DNA of 64,000 nucleotides from Cephalopachus bancanus (taxonomy: Eukaryota; Chordata; Mammalia; Primates; Tarsiidae), in contig JAPVLO010000182.1 of assembly GCA_027257055.1 (NCBI GenBank), forward strand, positions 8,804,001 through 8,868,000, given 5' to 3'. The position numbers and the translations under genes are program-made. Shown one piece after another: positions 1 to 12,150 of the stretch (position 1 is its first letter; the number at the start of each line of letters is the position of its first letter). The notes beneath the pieces were generated by a model. That model searched no databases and had not been told where the DNA came from. It saw only the letters and a list, made by a program, of their open reading frames with translations.

Positions 1-2423
1 ATAGGCCACCACACCTATATGCCTATACTTGTATTCCCTGGACTTTATCCTCTTTTCCGATTTAAAGCTGGTCACAGGAACAGGGAGAGAACTGGATGCA
101 GAGACCCAGCCTCCTCTACAGGTCAAATCCTTGATCTGATCCCATGTGAAATTGCAGAGCAGATGCTCAGAATTAGGTCCATCTACGTGGCCATCTCAAA
201 TGACTCAGAGCCTGTTTCCCAGCATGTCAAGGATGCATGCCTAACTGGTTGGATAACTGTTCTTCCTCCTGCTTCTGGTTTGGACCCTCCCTCCAGACCC
301 TGGACAGTCCATCTCCCTCCTGAAGTAAGCCCTCTCCGGTTTCACTTCTTATTAGGTTTTCTTTATACTTTCACTTTCTTCATTCAGATGAACTTGTTCC
401 TTGTAAAGCTTTTGAACCACCAACCTCTTCTCTGAATACCCACCTACACACCATTTATCAGCTGTCTGTTTGGGGAGATCCCTCCAGCCCCTAAAAATAA
501 GAAATTGTTCAAGGAAGTGATATTGTGATATTGTTCTAGACTTCTGGCCTTTACGCACGGGCAGCAGAAGGCAGAGGAACTGTTCCAGAAATCGGCCCCA
601 CCAGCATTTGGACAGTGTTCTTCTTCATTTGTTCTCTTTTTCTCATCCAACAAATTCCAGCTGGCTTGCTCCCCTTGCCCTAACCCGTCCAAATTTCTTG
701 TTCTGAGCACGACCCCTGAGGAACTGAGGACTGGCTACCAGCTTGAAGCATCATTTCAAGCAAGTCACCTTTCCTTTCTGGGCCTCAGACTCCTTGTCAC
801 TGAGTCTTTGACTGCCCCTACGGGCCACCTTGGGAAAGGCCGCTCATTAAGGATACTTTGGAGGCCGGTAAAACAGGTGCAAGGTTCCAGGCTGCTTGCA
901 AACAAGGGAAAGGTCTGCACTAATCATCCCAGAGTCTAAAAGGTTTCCAGCATCTGTCAAGATCCAAGTCGAACCTGGGCACCGTAATTGGGCCCTTAGT
1001 ATCTCTAGCAAGTTTGCTTGACACCTCTGTGAGCAGTGGATGGATCAGACATGGTGTCAAGCGGCGAGCCTGTTAATGTGCAAAGCAGAGAAGTGTCAAA
1101 CTGGCAAAAAGCAAAGCCTCTGGTGCTTCTCAATCTCCATAAAAACAAGTGAATGCAGAGGCTCGGCTGTCACCAGGAACAAAGGACCAAGACCAGTTCG
1201 GCAGCACTGCCGGTCCAGGGTCCTACTGTTTTCCTGGCTCTCGCCCCTCATGCCTCCCACCTGCTCCTGAAACTTTAATTATCTCCCAGACCAAGTGTGG
1301 TGTCTGTTTGCTGGTGGTGAACTGGAGGAGGGAGGCGAGATGGCTTCCAGAGAAATACAAAAGCCCATCAGCCTTCACGGCTACCGCGGGGAACAGAGCG
1401 GCTGTTTTTAGTTAGAAACACATCTTGGTGGGAAGAGTTACCAAAGATGTATTTATTCCATTAGAACTACACCTCCCTTCGGCCTCGCTAGTTCCAGCAG
1501 CACATTTGTCACTCTGCCACAGCATTCTGGGGGGACACAGAGATGGCCCTATCTGGATTGAAGCTCTGAGTTTTCAGGGGGGACAGCTGTGAGTCTTGGC
1601 AGCTAGCAGGACCTGTAGGGTTTCCTTTCCCTGCACTGTCTTGGAAATAGGTCCAACTGCCACACCCTTAGGGAAGAGGCATGGGGTTGGAGATACCTTC
1701 AGAAGAAAGGAAAGGGAGAGAGAGAATGGAAAAATATATGAGTAATTTATGATATTTGAGTAAATTTATAGATGGGATCATTGGCGAATTATGTTCATGT
1801 TTATTAAAGATGACTCTGGTTGACAAAATCCTCCCTGGAAGCTTTTCTGGAACTTAGAACATTTCCAGAAAAAGAACAAATTGCCAGATCTAGTCCACAT
1901 TGTCACTTAACATCTCAGGTTCCTGTCAGAGTCAGAAGCCATGGGTGCTGCCTCTCTGTGCCTCTGTGCTTGTACCCATGCATGCTGGGGACCACATACA
2001 CCCTGCCTTTTAAAGAGGCCTTGTCATTAGCTTCTTGACTATTCGTCTGGGGAGGCATAGACCCAATGTGAGTGACTACAGAGCGTCCTGAGTCTGTGCC
2101 TTCGATGCCCTGGATGCTTTCTGAGTCAGGGGAGACCTGTGCTGGAGGTAGCAGGATAGGAGGCAGGTAGGGAGTTTATTCTAGTTAGGATTGTAATTAG
2201 AGCAGTGTATTAACTGCACGAGGACCCCAGTTCCATGGAATTCTATCCTCCCACCTGGGGCCCTGTGGACAGCTCTGTAGTCATTGTTCTGGGCAGTAAA
2301 GGAAAGAGACACCCTGATCCCTGTGCTCCAAGAGATTACAGTTCTGTTCAAAGAAAAAAAGGCACGGCTGTTCTCACGACTGTCCTCAGTGGTCTCCCAG
2401 CGAGTTTTTAAAATACATATCCC
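1..2423. other. Intron sequence without a recognised element
   Basis: No gene or clear repeat is seen. Weak MIR/L2-like text occurs near 2270-2350 (CCCTGTGCTCCAAGAGATTA). The first 30 bases may be the edge of an Alu. Confidence 0.5.
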
Positions 2424-2650
2424 TGACCAGCCCAGGCAACATGGTGAGACCTCGTCGCTACAATAAATTTTTTTTTAAAATAGCCGGATGTGGTAGAGCA
2501 GCCCTGTAGTTCTGGCTACTTGGAAGGCTGAGGCAGAAGGATGGCCGGAGCCTAGCAGGTCGATGCCGGGATGGCCACGAGTGTGCCACTGCACTCCAGC
2601 CTGGGCGACAGAGTGAGACTCCACCTCAAAAAAAAGTAAAAATAAAAATT
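2424..2650 (+). mobile_element. Alu, 5'-truncated, lineage-type linker
   Basis: Starts GACCAGCCCAGGCAACATGG and has the CTACAATAAAT linker. Possible target duplication ACATATCCCTG / TCACATCCCTG. Confidence 0.88.
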
Positions 2651-2730
2651 CACATCCCTGGGTCCTGGTCATCAGCAGCTCCGGGGGTGGGTTGAGCTGG
2701 GAGAGCCTGTGCTTTTTTTAGGCTCTCTGG

Positions 2731-2758
2731 GTGATTCCCGTGGGGTGATTCCCGTGGG
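2731..2758 (+). repeat. Perfect 14-bp tandem duplication
   Basis: GTGATTCCCGTGGG occurs twice head to tail. Confidence 0.97.
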
Positions 2759-3315
2759 ACCAGCTCAGTACGTGTCTGTGGACCCCTATTCAGGAACACG
2801 TGGACCAGGGCAGTCAGCGAAGACTTCCTGGAGCCAGTGAGACCTGAGTTGTACCTTGAAGGGAGACACAGAATGGGAAGGCAGGTGAACTACAAGATGA
2901 GCTGAACTGACAAAGTGAAGGCAAGTCGGGTCGTGCAGGACAAGAGATATGGGCTTGTGGAAGGCAGAAACTTCCCTCCACCAACCTGCTGTTTCCTGAG
3001 GATGAAAGGGGGAGTCGGCACAGCCAATGTCAGAGGAAATGAGTATCAAAAGCCTTGGAGGCCGGGTGGGGTGTGGCCTGCAGGGATCCACCCTGATGTC
3101 TCTGAAGTCCCATTTTAATCGAGACTCATTTCAATTTAACAAATAATGTGTTCCACATCTTCTAGTTTGACCAAGCTTCTTAAGCCTTCTGGTCTCAGAA
3201 AAATCATCAAGGATCCCATTGAGCTTTTATGTATGTGATGTTAAAAATTAATACTGTGGAATTTTAAAACATTTTAAGATGGCTGTTTATTAATTCACTT
3301 TAAAATAACAATCCA

Positions 3316-3607
3316 GGCTGGGCGCAGTGGCTCATGTCTGTAATCCTAGCACATTGGGAGGCTGAGGTGGGAGGATGACTTGAGCTCAGGAGTTTGAGAC
3401 CAGTCTAGGTAATATAATGAGAACTCGTCTTTATAACAAAATCAAAAAATAAAAATTGATGGAGCATGTTGGTACATGCCTGAAGTCCCAGCCTCTCAGG
3501 AGGTTGAGGTGAAAGGATCACCTGAGCTCAGGAGGTTGAGGCTGTGGTGAGGCCTGATCATGTCACTGTACTCCAGCCTCAGCAATAGAGTGAGACCGTG
3601 AATCCAA
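3316..3607 (+). mobile_element. Alu, old J-like
   Basis: Full dimer from GGCTGGGCGCAGTGGCTCAT to TGAGACCGTG, considerably diverged. Confidence 0.92.
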
Positions 3608-3693
3608 AAGAAAGAGAGGAAGGAAGGAAGGAAGGAAGGAAGGGAAGGAGGAAAGAAGGAAGGGAGAAGAGGGAGGAAGGGAAACGAAAGAAA
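3608..3693 (+). repeat. (GGAA)n-rich Alu tail
   Basis: A GGAA/GAAG tract grown from the tail of the preceding Alu. Confidence 0.93.
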
Positions 3694-3773
3694 AGAAAAA
3701 ATACAAATCCATTACATGTTAACATATTTTATGAAAAATAATTATATTTTCAAAATTAAAAAAAAAAAAAAGT

Positions 3774-4064
3774 GGGCCGGGCTCGGTGGCTCAGTCGGTA
3801 ATCCCAACACTTTGGGAGGCCAAGGTGAGTGGATTGCCTAAGCCCATGGGTTCGAAACCAGCCTGGCCAACTTGGCAAGACCTCGTCTCTACAATAAATC
3901 AAAAATTAGCCGGGCATGGTAGCGTGCACCTGTGGTTCCGGCTACTTGGAAGACTGAGGCAGAAGGGTAGCCAGAGCCCAGCAACTCAACACTGGGGTGG
4001 CCGTGAGCATGCCACTACACTCCAGCCTGAGCGACGGAGTGAGACGCCAACTCAAAAAAAAAAA
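3774..4064 (+). mobile_element. Alu, lineage-specific family
   Basis: GCCGGGCTCGGTGGCTCAGT head, GGGTTCGAAACC B box and a CTACAATAAATCAAAAATTAG linker. Confidence 0.94.
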
Positions 4065-4305
4065 GTGAGAAAAGTGGCATTGCTTTATATCTTTGAGAAT
4101 CTCTTTAATGTCTAGCTTAATAGAATATGGCTGGATTCTCACATCTGCATCCACATTCAGTCTTTTGTGATCTGTGGTTCTGGCCAAAGTATATGAAGAC
4201 CAGCCTCACACAGCAGTGCCCAGACCCAGGGCCCAGATGTCAGGAAGACCCACTCTCAGGGCCATGCAAAAGCAAGAGTGGCACTAAGAGTAAGAGCTTC
4301 CTTAA

Positions 4306-4440
4306 ATGTGGTGCTCCACGACAGAGCTCACGCCTGTCATCCCAGCACTTTGGGAGACCAAAGTGAGAGGACTGCTTGAGCCCAGAAGTTTAAGACCAAC
4401 CTGGGCAACATACCGAGACCTCATCTTGACTTTTTAAAAG
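4306..4440 (+). mobile_element. Alu left monomer
   Basis: A single left arm (CTCACGCCTGTCATCCCAGC ... ACCGAGACCTCATCTTGAC). Confidence 0.8.
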
Positions 4441-6139
4441 AAGATTTTAAAAACTGATGCTGTAGAGGCCTCACTTGTCTCACTTGAGTGAGGCAGTTAA
4501 GTCATTGGAAAAGCTAGGAATACCTTAATAGCTTTGGCAGATAATGCTGGCTATTTTTTTTATACCACAGCAAAACACAAGTGGTGGGTTTATTGTACTG
4601 TGGAATCTGAACCAAAGTGCTTTTCACACCCAGTTATGTTAAAATCTGTTGACGATTCTTGCATTTTGAATGGATCCTTTATGCATCCTCATGGACCCCC
4701 TCAATAGGTCTTGGGACCACATGGCTCCATGAACCATACTTAAGACTGCTGGTAAGTCCTTGCCGTGACTCTCTGCAGCCCTCCTAACACTGTAGTGCGA
4801 CTGTTGGGTCACACAACTTGCCCTCTTATTACTGTGACAGAGAACAGGTTGGATCATCTCTGTAGCCCTGGTTTCCGGGGCGGTTCCTGGATGAATGCTG
4901 AGACCTCAGCCAGATGGGTTTCATGAGAAAGCAGAACTGGGCTAGGAAAGTGGCCCTCCCAACCAGTCGATTCAGCACCAGGGACAGCGGGACTCAAGTT
5001 TAGCGTATAAGCAAGATCCCCAAAAGGCGAGTAGGAGGCAGTACTGTGGCTGGCTCCAGGTGGCTTCTTTGTTCAGAGCAAGAACTCAGCAGTGGCTGGT
5101 GTGGCTGGGGACTGGGGACAGGTGACAACAGAGAAGAGCAAAGCAGTGTCCAGAAGAGAGGACAGCGAGCTGGGCAGAGTTGGAGTGGGGGAGATTTCTT
5201 CATACCCCAGCACCCCAGTCTTATGGCACATTGCATGTCCCAGAGCCCACTCGAGCGAGGTAAGAGTGAAGGAAGAACCAGCTCAGGATGGGCCCTGAGC
5301 TGGGGTGTACTGAACCTTCTCAGGTGAATTGCCCAGGGCCTTTCAACCAGAAGGCCCTGTCTAGGCAGCAGCCGCCAACACCTGAAGTGCACAGATGGCT
5401 TGTGTTGTTCAGGGAGACAGTGAGAGAGCTGGCCCAGCCAGGGCAGAGGGTTTGCATTGGCGGCTGATGGGCGCAGGAGTTGAATAACATCAACACATTC
5501 CTTTTTATCTATTCAATCAAGAGAGGTAACAAGCTGGAAACCCAGACCGAAACCCATGAAATGAGGCCGTTATTATGAGACAGCCACAGGTAGATGGAAG
5601 TAAGGTGGGTGCTGTCCTTGTTCACAAAGCTGCAGGGCAATTGTATAAATGCCAAGCTCTGTGAGGGAAGGAAGAAGCCTTTGTCAGATCTCACTGCCAG
5701 CACTGGGCACAGCCCTGAGCCCAGCGAACATCAGCGAAGCCTCTATGACTAGAAAGCTGCTTCCCACTCCAGATAGACCCATCATCAGGGCGCACTGCGG
5801 GGGGTGGCAGGGCAGACCTCGGGCTCAGAAATGCTGCTCCCAGAAGCCCCTGAGCAGAAGGCTGCTGCCTGCCCTCCCCTTCCAGGAATTCTTAGCAGGT
5901 AGCGATTCTCATTAGTGGAATGAAAAGCGAATAGCACAGCTGTGAAACTGCACATCTTTTTTCTGACTTGCTCTCTCTCCCAGGGCTCTGGAGAAAAGAC
6001 AGCAGGGTCCCCTGGCGCCCCATTTTTTCCTGTGTCCTGGAGCAGGAGCTCGACAGGACCTACGTTCCCCACTTAGAAGGGCAACAGAGGCCAATGGAGA
6101 CCATAGACAGATTTCAGAATCACTCGGGCTCTGCCGGTT
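4441..6139. other. Intron sequence without a recognised element
   Basis: Mixed, moderately GC-rich sequence. No gene or repeat that I can name. Confidence 0.5.
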
Positions 6140-6330
6140 GGAGCTGTGTAACCTCTCTAAGCCTCAGTCTCTTCGTATGTAAAACGGACATGGTAATAGG
6201 AGCAGCCTCATCAGACTGTTATAAGGTGTGCATCAAGTAATACATGGAAAGTTCTTAGTCCAGTGCTTGGTGTATACTTACAGCCACTGTAAATTGGCTC
6301 TTGCCACTGTCATTATTCTTCAAAGGGGGA
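6140..6330 (+). mobile_element. MIR
   Basis: Follows MIR order: GTGTAACCTCTCTAAGCCTC, TCTTCGTATGTAAAACGGA, CAGACTGTTATAAGGTG and CCAGTGCTTGGTGTATAC. Confidence 0.8.
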
Positions 6331-6354
6331 CCCAAAAGATGTATGGAATTTCTT

Positions 6355-6755
6355 TTTTAAAATGTGTGTATTTATTCTTGCATGTTTAAACTTCAGTCGC
6401 CTTCAAAGTACTCTCTGTTTGATGCAGTGCATCTGTCGAGATGCTTTTTCCACTGCTCAAGATATTTTTTGAACGCGTCGATTTTTATGTCTTTTAGTGT
6501 TTCTGCCGTTCTTTGTTCTATCGCTTCCGTGTCAGCAAAATGTTTCCTTTTGAGGGCTTTTTTCATCCAGGAAACAAAAAATAAATAAAAATCGCTCAGG
6601 GCGAGAGGGTGCATAGGGAATGTGGGGTGCAGGGGTCGTGACGTTTTTGGTCCAAAACTGCTGAACACTCAGCACAATGTGGGCAGGTTGTTTATGTAAA
6701 TCACCCATCCTGAAATGGACAAATACATTGAAAAAAATCTCCAAAAAAAAAAAAA
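6355..6755 (-). mobile_element. mariner-type DNA transposon remnant, C-terminal transposase
   Basis: The minus strand keeps a 91-codon open frame (6393-6668). Its features are those of mariner transposase C-termini: LALSDFYLFFVSWMKKALKR, then a short E/T-rich helix, FKKYLEQWKKHLDRC, and the terminal SNREYFEGD with its stop. The catalytic DD(E/D) region is not present in readable form apart from the tail near the last aspartate (SDF). This is a 5'-deleted relic and cannot act. A poly(A)-like stretch on the + strand at 6746-6762 adjoins it. Confidence 0.78.
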
Positions 6756-7261
6756 AAAAATTCCTGAAGCTGAACCCAGCCTCTCACAACAGCGCTAGCT
6801 GGTACACCGATGCCAACAGGTTCCTAGAATATTTGCCTAGCGGGGGAAGTCTATACTATAAGACGTCCAGCCTCCAAAAGATAATTCTGGTTTTTTGGGT
6901 CCCTCTTGTATGTTTCCCACCTTTGTGGGCAATTGCAAGGGATTCCTCCACACAATGCAGGCAGGTATCAAAATGCTGCCCCCTCAGTGTCCTGGGACCC
7001 CTGGCAATAGCTCCGATTCCTGTGCAAGGTGAGTTCCTGCTTTGTGAACTCACCGAGGGTCAAGGGGCCCCGTGCGGGGTCACGGGGCGCAAGGTGCTCA
7101 CTCGGGCTCTGCCCCCAGGCCAGCACCACAGCCCTCCCTCTCTTCTGAGCCCATCTCATGTCCTGCCTCGGTTTCCACTCACTCTGGGGAACTCCAGCTG
7201 TCATCTGCACCCACATCTGTCCTCTTCGCAGCATACGCTGCCCGTGCATGTCTCCCAGCTC

Positions 7262-7700
7262 TGCTCTGCGCTTGGGTAAACTACTTTGCCACCCTGTGCC
7301 TTGGTTTCCCATCTGAAAGCAAGGAGTAGTCATAACAGGTCGAGTTTCCCCAGTCCAAAAATTCAAAGCCTGAAATGCTCCCAAATCTGAATCTTTTTGA
7401 GCTCCTACATGATCCAAGGAAATGCTCATCGGAGTATTTTGAATTTGGGGTGTTGGGACTAGGGACGCTCAACCAGTAAGCAGAATGCAGATATTCCAAA
7501 ACTCTGAAGAAATCCCAAATCCAAAACACTTCTGGTCCCAAGCACTTTGGAAAAGGGATACTCAGCCTTTAGCACCAGCCTCATGGGGTTATTGAAATGA
7601 AATCAGGTAATTCACAGAAAACTCTTAGAACAAAGACTGGCATCCCTTAAGGGGTCATTGAATGTTAGCCATCATTATTATGGCCATTGTTATTATTCTA
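7262..7700 (+). mobile_element. MIR split by a DNA transposon
   Basis: Left part GGGTAAACTACTTTGCCACC with GCCTTGGTTTCCCATCTG. Right part CCTCATGGGGTTATTGAAAT and GCCATCATTATTATGG. Together they follow MIR order. Confidence 0.7.
7340..7562. mobile_element. Short DNA transposon relic inserted in a MIR
   Basis: The ends are imperfect inverted repeats: GAGTTTCCCCAGTCCAAAA on the left and, complementing the right end, GAGTATCCCTTTTCCAAAG. MIR sequence lies on both sides (7262-7339 and 7563-7700). The family is not assigned. Confidence 0.65.
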
Positions 7701-7867
7701 GAAAGTTCACATCTCCCATGAGTAGAGATTTTGCCCCGAGACACGGCTGTCCCATGAAAACCCTGAATGAACATTTCAACCACAGGAGCCCTTCAGAAAC
7801 TATGAATTCATTGACATCATAAACCACCTGTGAGTGACCTTCTGCCTCACATAAGCATTGAAAACAG

Positions 7868-7980
7868 AAGGCTGGCATGGTAGTTCACACCTGTAATCCT
7901 AGCACTTTGGGAGGCCAAGACAGGAGGATTGCTTGAGCCCAGGAGTTCAAGGCCAGCCTGGACTACATCATGATACCTTG
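7868..7980 (+). mobile_element. Alu left monomer (FLAM-like)
   Basis: GGCTGGCATGGTAGTTCACA to CATCATGATACCTTG, then a GGAA tail. Confidence 0.87.
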
Positions 7981-8052
7981 GAGGGAAGGAAGGAAGGAAG
8001 GAAGGAAAGAGGGAAGGAAGGAGAGGAAGAAGGAGAGGGAGAGAGGAAGGGT
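7981..8052 (+). repeat. (GGAA)n-rich tract
   Basis: GGAA units following an Alu left monomer. Confidence 0.93.
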
Positions 8053-8339
8053 AAAAGCCCTAAGCCACACCTGAGGGCCTGAGACCTATGTGTCTCTACA
8101 TGTCCTTGACAGGTAATGACGGGCACACACACAGGAAGGACAGGTGGCATACAGCATATATGCATTTGGGACTTGAAGTTGAAAGTCAAAGTTCTATGCT
8201 CCCATGGCTGCACACTCAAAAAGAAAACAGCTCCCAAGATATGAAAAACTCTAAAACTGAAATTATAACAATAAAAATCACATCGAATTCCAACAAGGAA
8301 GAAAAATGGAGCATCTAAAAAAAAAATCAATGTGGCTAC

Positions 8340-9080
8340 TTGAGAAACCTCTAATGAACCTAGATTTTAAAAGTCAAAAAAAATATTTGCAGCAAATAGT
8401 GAATAAATAGTTAATATCTTTAACATATAAAGAGTCTGAGCAAATCAATACTAAAACCTCTAAGGCACAAAGAAAAGCGAGCCAAAGATGTAGTCAATGA
8501 TTTACTAAAGAAGAAATAAAGCAGGCTTTCCAACAAATGGAGACCCTTCCATCTCACTAGTCATCCAAATGAAAATCCAAACAACTAGATAGCTGGCTTT
8601 GCCTTGTAAGTTAGCAAAAATTTTGATTGTGATTTTGATTTTTAATGAATACCCCACCTGATTCTGGTAATGGTGCTGCAAAACAGTCCCATCCAGACGC
8701 TGCAGGTGGGATATGGTGCCCAGAAGGGCCACTTGCTGGATCTCTTCCCAGGAAACAGGGCTAACTTAGAAATACTGTTATTAGTAATGTCATTTGTCCA
8801 AGCAAAAATTAGAAAGAATCAAAATGCAGCCATGTAGGATAGTGTGTGTGATTCAGAGGGTAGCGAGGGAAAAGAAGAGACAACGTTGTACAGATAATAT
8901 GTTAACAACCATGATTTAAAAAAAAAAACAAGACTAGAAGAAAACAAAATACTCATGACGGTAGTTCAGGGTGAGGGAACAATGGATGGTTTGTTCCTCT
9001 CTCTGAGTTTCTGCTTGGTGTTCAGCCTCTTTGCAATGGGTATGCATTACTTTTATGATGGGAAAATTTAATGTTATTTA
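8340..9080 (+). mobile_element. Old L1 3' relic
   Basis: Diverged end of L1 ORF2: AATATTTGCAGCAAATAGTG, TTAATATCTTTAACATATAA, ATCTCACTAGTCATCCAAAT, then TTTGCAATGGGTATGCATTA near the 3' end. It is broken by stops and indels. Confidence 0.7.
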
Positions 9081-9999
9081 TTTAAATAATACTAGAGATA
9101 AAAGAAGAATAGAGAGAGAGCTCACTTAACAGAAGACAAATCCAAAAGCCGAGCATGATCTCGTGGGCCAGGGTCAGGAATCCATGAAGCTTAGATGGCT
9201 CTGGTGTGTGGGCAGTGCTGTGACCCACAGGAGGGACCTGTACTGTGTTCTCCCCAAGAACGTGAACGTAGCGGGATGCTGTCCCCAAAGCGTGTGCAGA
9301 GGTTAAGGAACGCCTGGGCATGACAGTCCGTTGTGCCATGAGGTGGGAAGAGCCCTAGGCCCCAGATCTATGGGCCCAAATATCACAAGTGTTGCCGAGC
9401 TCAGGGATCACCAGGCTAATCTGCTGCATCCCAAAGTGTGGACCCCGGATCACTGGTGGACCTCAAAATGATTCTAGATGATGCTCGAAGTCATTTGGGT
9501 CATGCGTGGTCATTTTAAAAGTGTTTTTTCTTTTGCAATTTTCTTTCAATCTTTCCGATGCCACCAAAGAGAAAGTCTTAATTGGATGCTAAAATATTGT
9601 TCACGCCTCCCTAATCCTTGCTAATCTCCCTTTCTCACCAAGCAGGAGAGGCTTCAGGCTCAGTATCTAAAGCAGGCGGCAGCATCTGGCTAGAATTGAG
9701 TCATACGGGTGCCGTGGGGATATGGCGGGATCACCAGGGCAGAAGAATGGAGGAAGTTTGGTACACACTGAACTAGTCCACAACCTTGGGCATCTGGGAC
9801 ATAAAGGGTTGGGGTGAAGGGTGGCTTGCTGTAAGTCACCTGACTGGCCAAGGCCACACCAAGCCTGGTCTCCCCACTGCAGCTAGGGGCCCTTTTCCCC
9901 ATGCTCATCTACCTTCCACGGAGCTATCAGGATTTCCGAGCCTCTCCTCCAATAGCAGGCTTAGCCTTGTCTTGTTCTTTGGTGTCATTATTATTTATT
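9081..9999. other. Intron sequence without a recognised element
   Basis: No gene or confident repeat. The part at 9420-9560 (AAAGTGTGGACCCCGGATCA) resembles a widespread old DNA-transposon end but is too diverged to call. Confidence 0.4.
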
Positions 10000-10286
10000 T
10001 ATTGAGTTGGGGGTCTCACTCTATAACCCAGGCTGGAGTGTAATGGCACGATCACGGCTTACCACAGCCTTGACCTTCTGGGCTCAGGTGATCCCCCCAC
10101 CTCAGCCTCCTGAGTAGCTGGGACTATAGGCATGCGCCACCACATCTGGCTCATTTTTTTGATTTTTTTGATTTTTGTAAAGATGAAGTCTCACTATGTT
10201 GCCCAGATTGGTCTCGAACTTCTGGGCTCAAGTGATCTCCCCACTTCGACCTCCCAATTATAGATGTGAGCCATCATGCCCAGTCT
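10000..10286 (-). mobile_element. Alu, antisense
   Basis: Full dimer complement. Flanks CATTATTATTTATT and CGTTATTATTTCTT form a likely target duplication. Confidence 0.93.
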
Positions 10287-10299
10287 CGTTATTATTTCT

Positions 10300-11126
10300 T
10301 GTTTGGGCTTTTTGTGTGTTTGGAATTGGGGAGGACACGGGATCACGCTATCACCATAACTGAAAATGATTTTCGTTTGCCTCTGCACTGTTCCCAAGCC
10401 TCAACTTTTCCTAAAAACCTAACATCTTCCACATCCTTCCCTGGAGGCCACGCTTCTCCTTAGTGCCGGGCTTTGTGTACTTTTGCTTTTGCTTTTCAAA
10501 TGTGAACTTGTTGGAAAGCCCCTGGCATGGCTGTATTAGTGTCAGCAGATGCTTCCTGACTGGGATTATTTGTGCCTGTGTAATCAGACGACCCCCTCCC
10601 CAAAGAGTCTCTGGCCGTAGGTTCATCCCTCCCCTCTGCCTGGGCTGCTGAAGGACCCTGTGTGAGTCATTTACTCTCATGGAGCCGGTGCCAGCACCGC
10701 CCCGCTCAACTCTCAGGGTTGCAGTGAGGACTTGAGCCAGGAGTCACACAAGTGCTTTGCAGGTGTGCAGAGCAGAATGTACCCCACAATGGAGTGTGTT
10801 ATTCAGTTCTTGTTTCTCTCTTACGTTTCCCATCAAGGAAAATGCTCTTCAGATCGGAGAGGGTAAAGCCAGCATCATTAAAAAGAGAACTAAAGCTCAA
10901 AATAGGAGCAGAGATAGAGCGTGGTTCACTTTTTAAAGGAGCTCGACCCTAGGCACCTTAGACCATCAGGTCTGATCTGCAGGACAGTGATGCGACATGT
11001 CAGCCTGTGTCATATCAGGGACCAGAGTGGGTTCAGTGGAGGGAGAATAGGAAGGGCAGTGAGGACCTTGGCCACTGTCACATGTGAGAAACTATTGAAA
11101 GCAACTGGGAAGTTTCCATAAGAAAA
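10300..11126. other. Intron sequence without a recognised element
   Basis: No gene or clear repeat seen, apart from L1-like or MIR-like single phrases too short to call. Confidence 0.45.
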
Positions 11127-11470
11127 GACTCCAGCCTAGGCAAGATAGCAACACCCCATCTCCACACAAAAATTAACAATTAACCGGGCATGGGGGCATG
11201 TGCCTGTAGTCCCAGCTACTCAAGCGGCCAAGGCCAAGGGTCACTTGAACCCGGGAGTATGAGACCAGCCTGGGCAACAGAGCAAGACCTTATCTGTACA
11301 AAAAAAAAAATTAGTTGGACCTGATGGTTCATGCCTGTAATCCCAGATACTAGGAGGCTCAGGTGAAAGGATCGCCTGAGCCTAGGAGGTCAAGGCTGCA
11401 GTGAGCTGTGACTACGTCACTGCACTCCATCCTGGACAACAGAGTGAGACCCCAACTCAGAAAAACTAAC
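11127..11470 (+). mobile_element. Compound Alu with three arm segments
   Basis: End of a left arm (CTCCAGCCTAGGCAAGATAG), a whole hybrid arm (11184-11300) and a right arm (11310-11465), separated by A-rich linkers. Confidence 0.8.
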
Positions 11471-11690
11471 ATAGAAACCGAAAGTAGAATGGTGCTGCCA
11501 AGGGCTGAAGGAAGAGAGGGCTTGTTTAATGGGTACAGGGTTTGTTTGGGAGGTTGAAGAGTTCTGGAGATGGATGGTGGTGATGTTACACAACAACATA
11601 AACAATGCTGCTGAGCAGTACATCTAAAAATGGTCAAAATGTAAATTGTATTTTATACATTTTATCGTAAATAAAAATTACTTATACAAC

Positions 11691-11983
11691 CAGGCACAGT
11701 GACTCATGCCTGTAATCCCAGCACTTTGGGAGGCGGAGGCGAGGGGATTGCCTTGAACCCAAGGGTTCGAGACTAGCCTGGGCAACTTGGTGAGACCTCG
11801 TCTCTACAATAAATCAAAAAAATTAGCCAGGCGTGGTGTTGCATGCCTGTAGTTCCAGCTACTTGGAAGGCTTAGGCAGAAGGATCACTTGAGCCCAGCA
11901 GGTCAAGGCTGCAGTGGCCGGGAGTGTGCCATTGCACTCTAACCTGGGCGACAGAGTGAGACTCCGACTCAGAAAAAGAAAAC
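11691..11983 (+). mobile_element. Alu with perfect 14-bp target duplication
   Basis: ATTACTTATACAAC at 11677-11690 and 11984-11997. GGGTTCGAGAC B box and CTACAATAAATC linker put it in the lineage family. Confidence 0.96.
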
Positions 11984-12094
11984 ATTACTTATACAACACA
12001 AAAGGTATACCTTAATTTTCAACTGTGACACAATTTCAGAAATATTAAAATGTGAAAATCATGTAAAGCTTTAGAAAAAGGAGAATATGGTTTT

Positions 12095-12096
<2 letters not shown>

Positions 12097-12148
<52 letters not shown>
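12097..12148 (+). repeat. (AC)n microsatellite
   Basis: About 26 uninterrupted AC units. Confidence 0.98.

Positions 12149-12149
<1 letters not shown>

Positions 12150-12150
<1 letters not shown>

Noticed and set aside
3608..3693. Purine tract as an independent regulatory site
   Set aside because: It grew out of an Alu tail; nothing indicates a regulatory role.
6677..7279. 200-codon plus-strand open frame
   Set aside because: Starts in the mariner relic, reads through a poly(A)-like lysine run into unrelated intron sequence.
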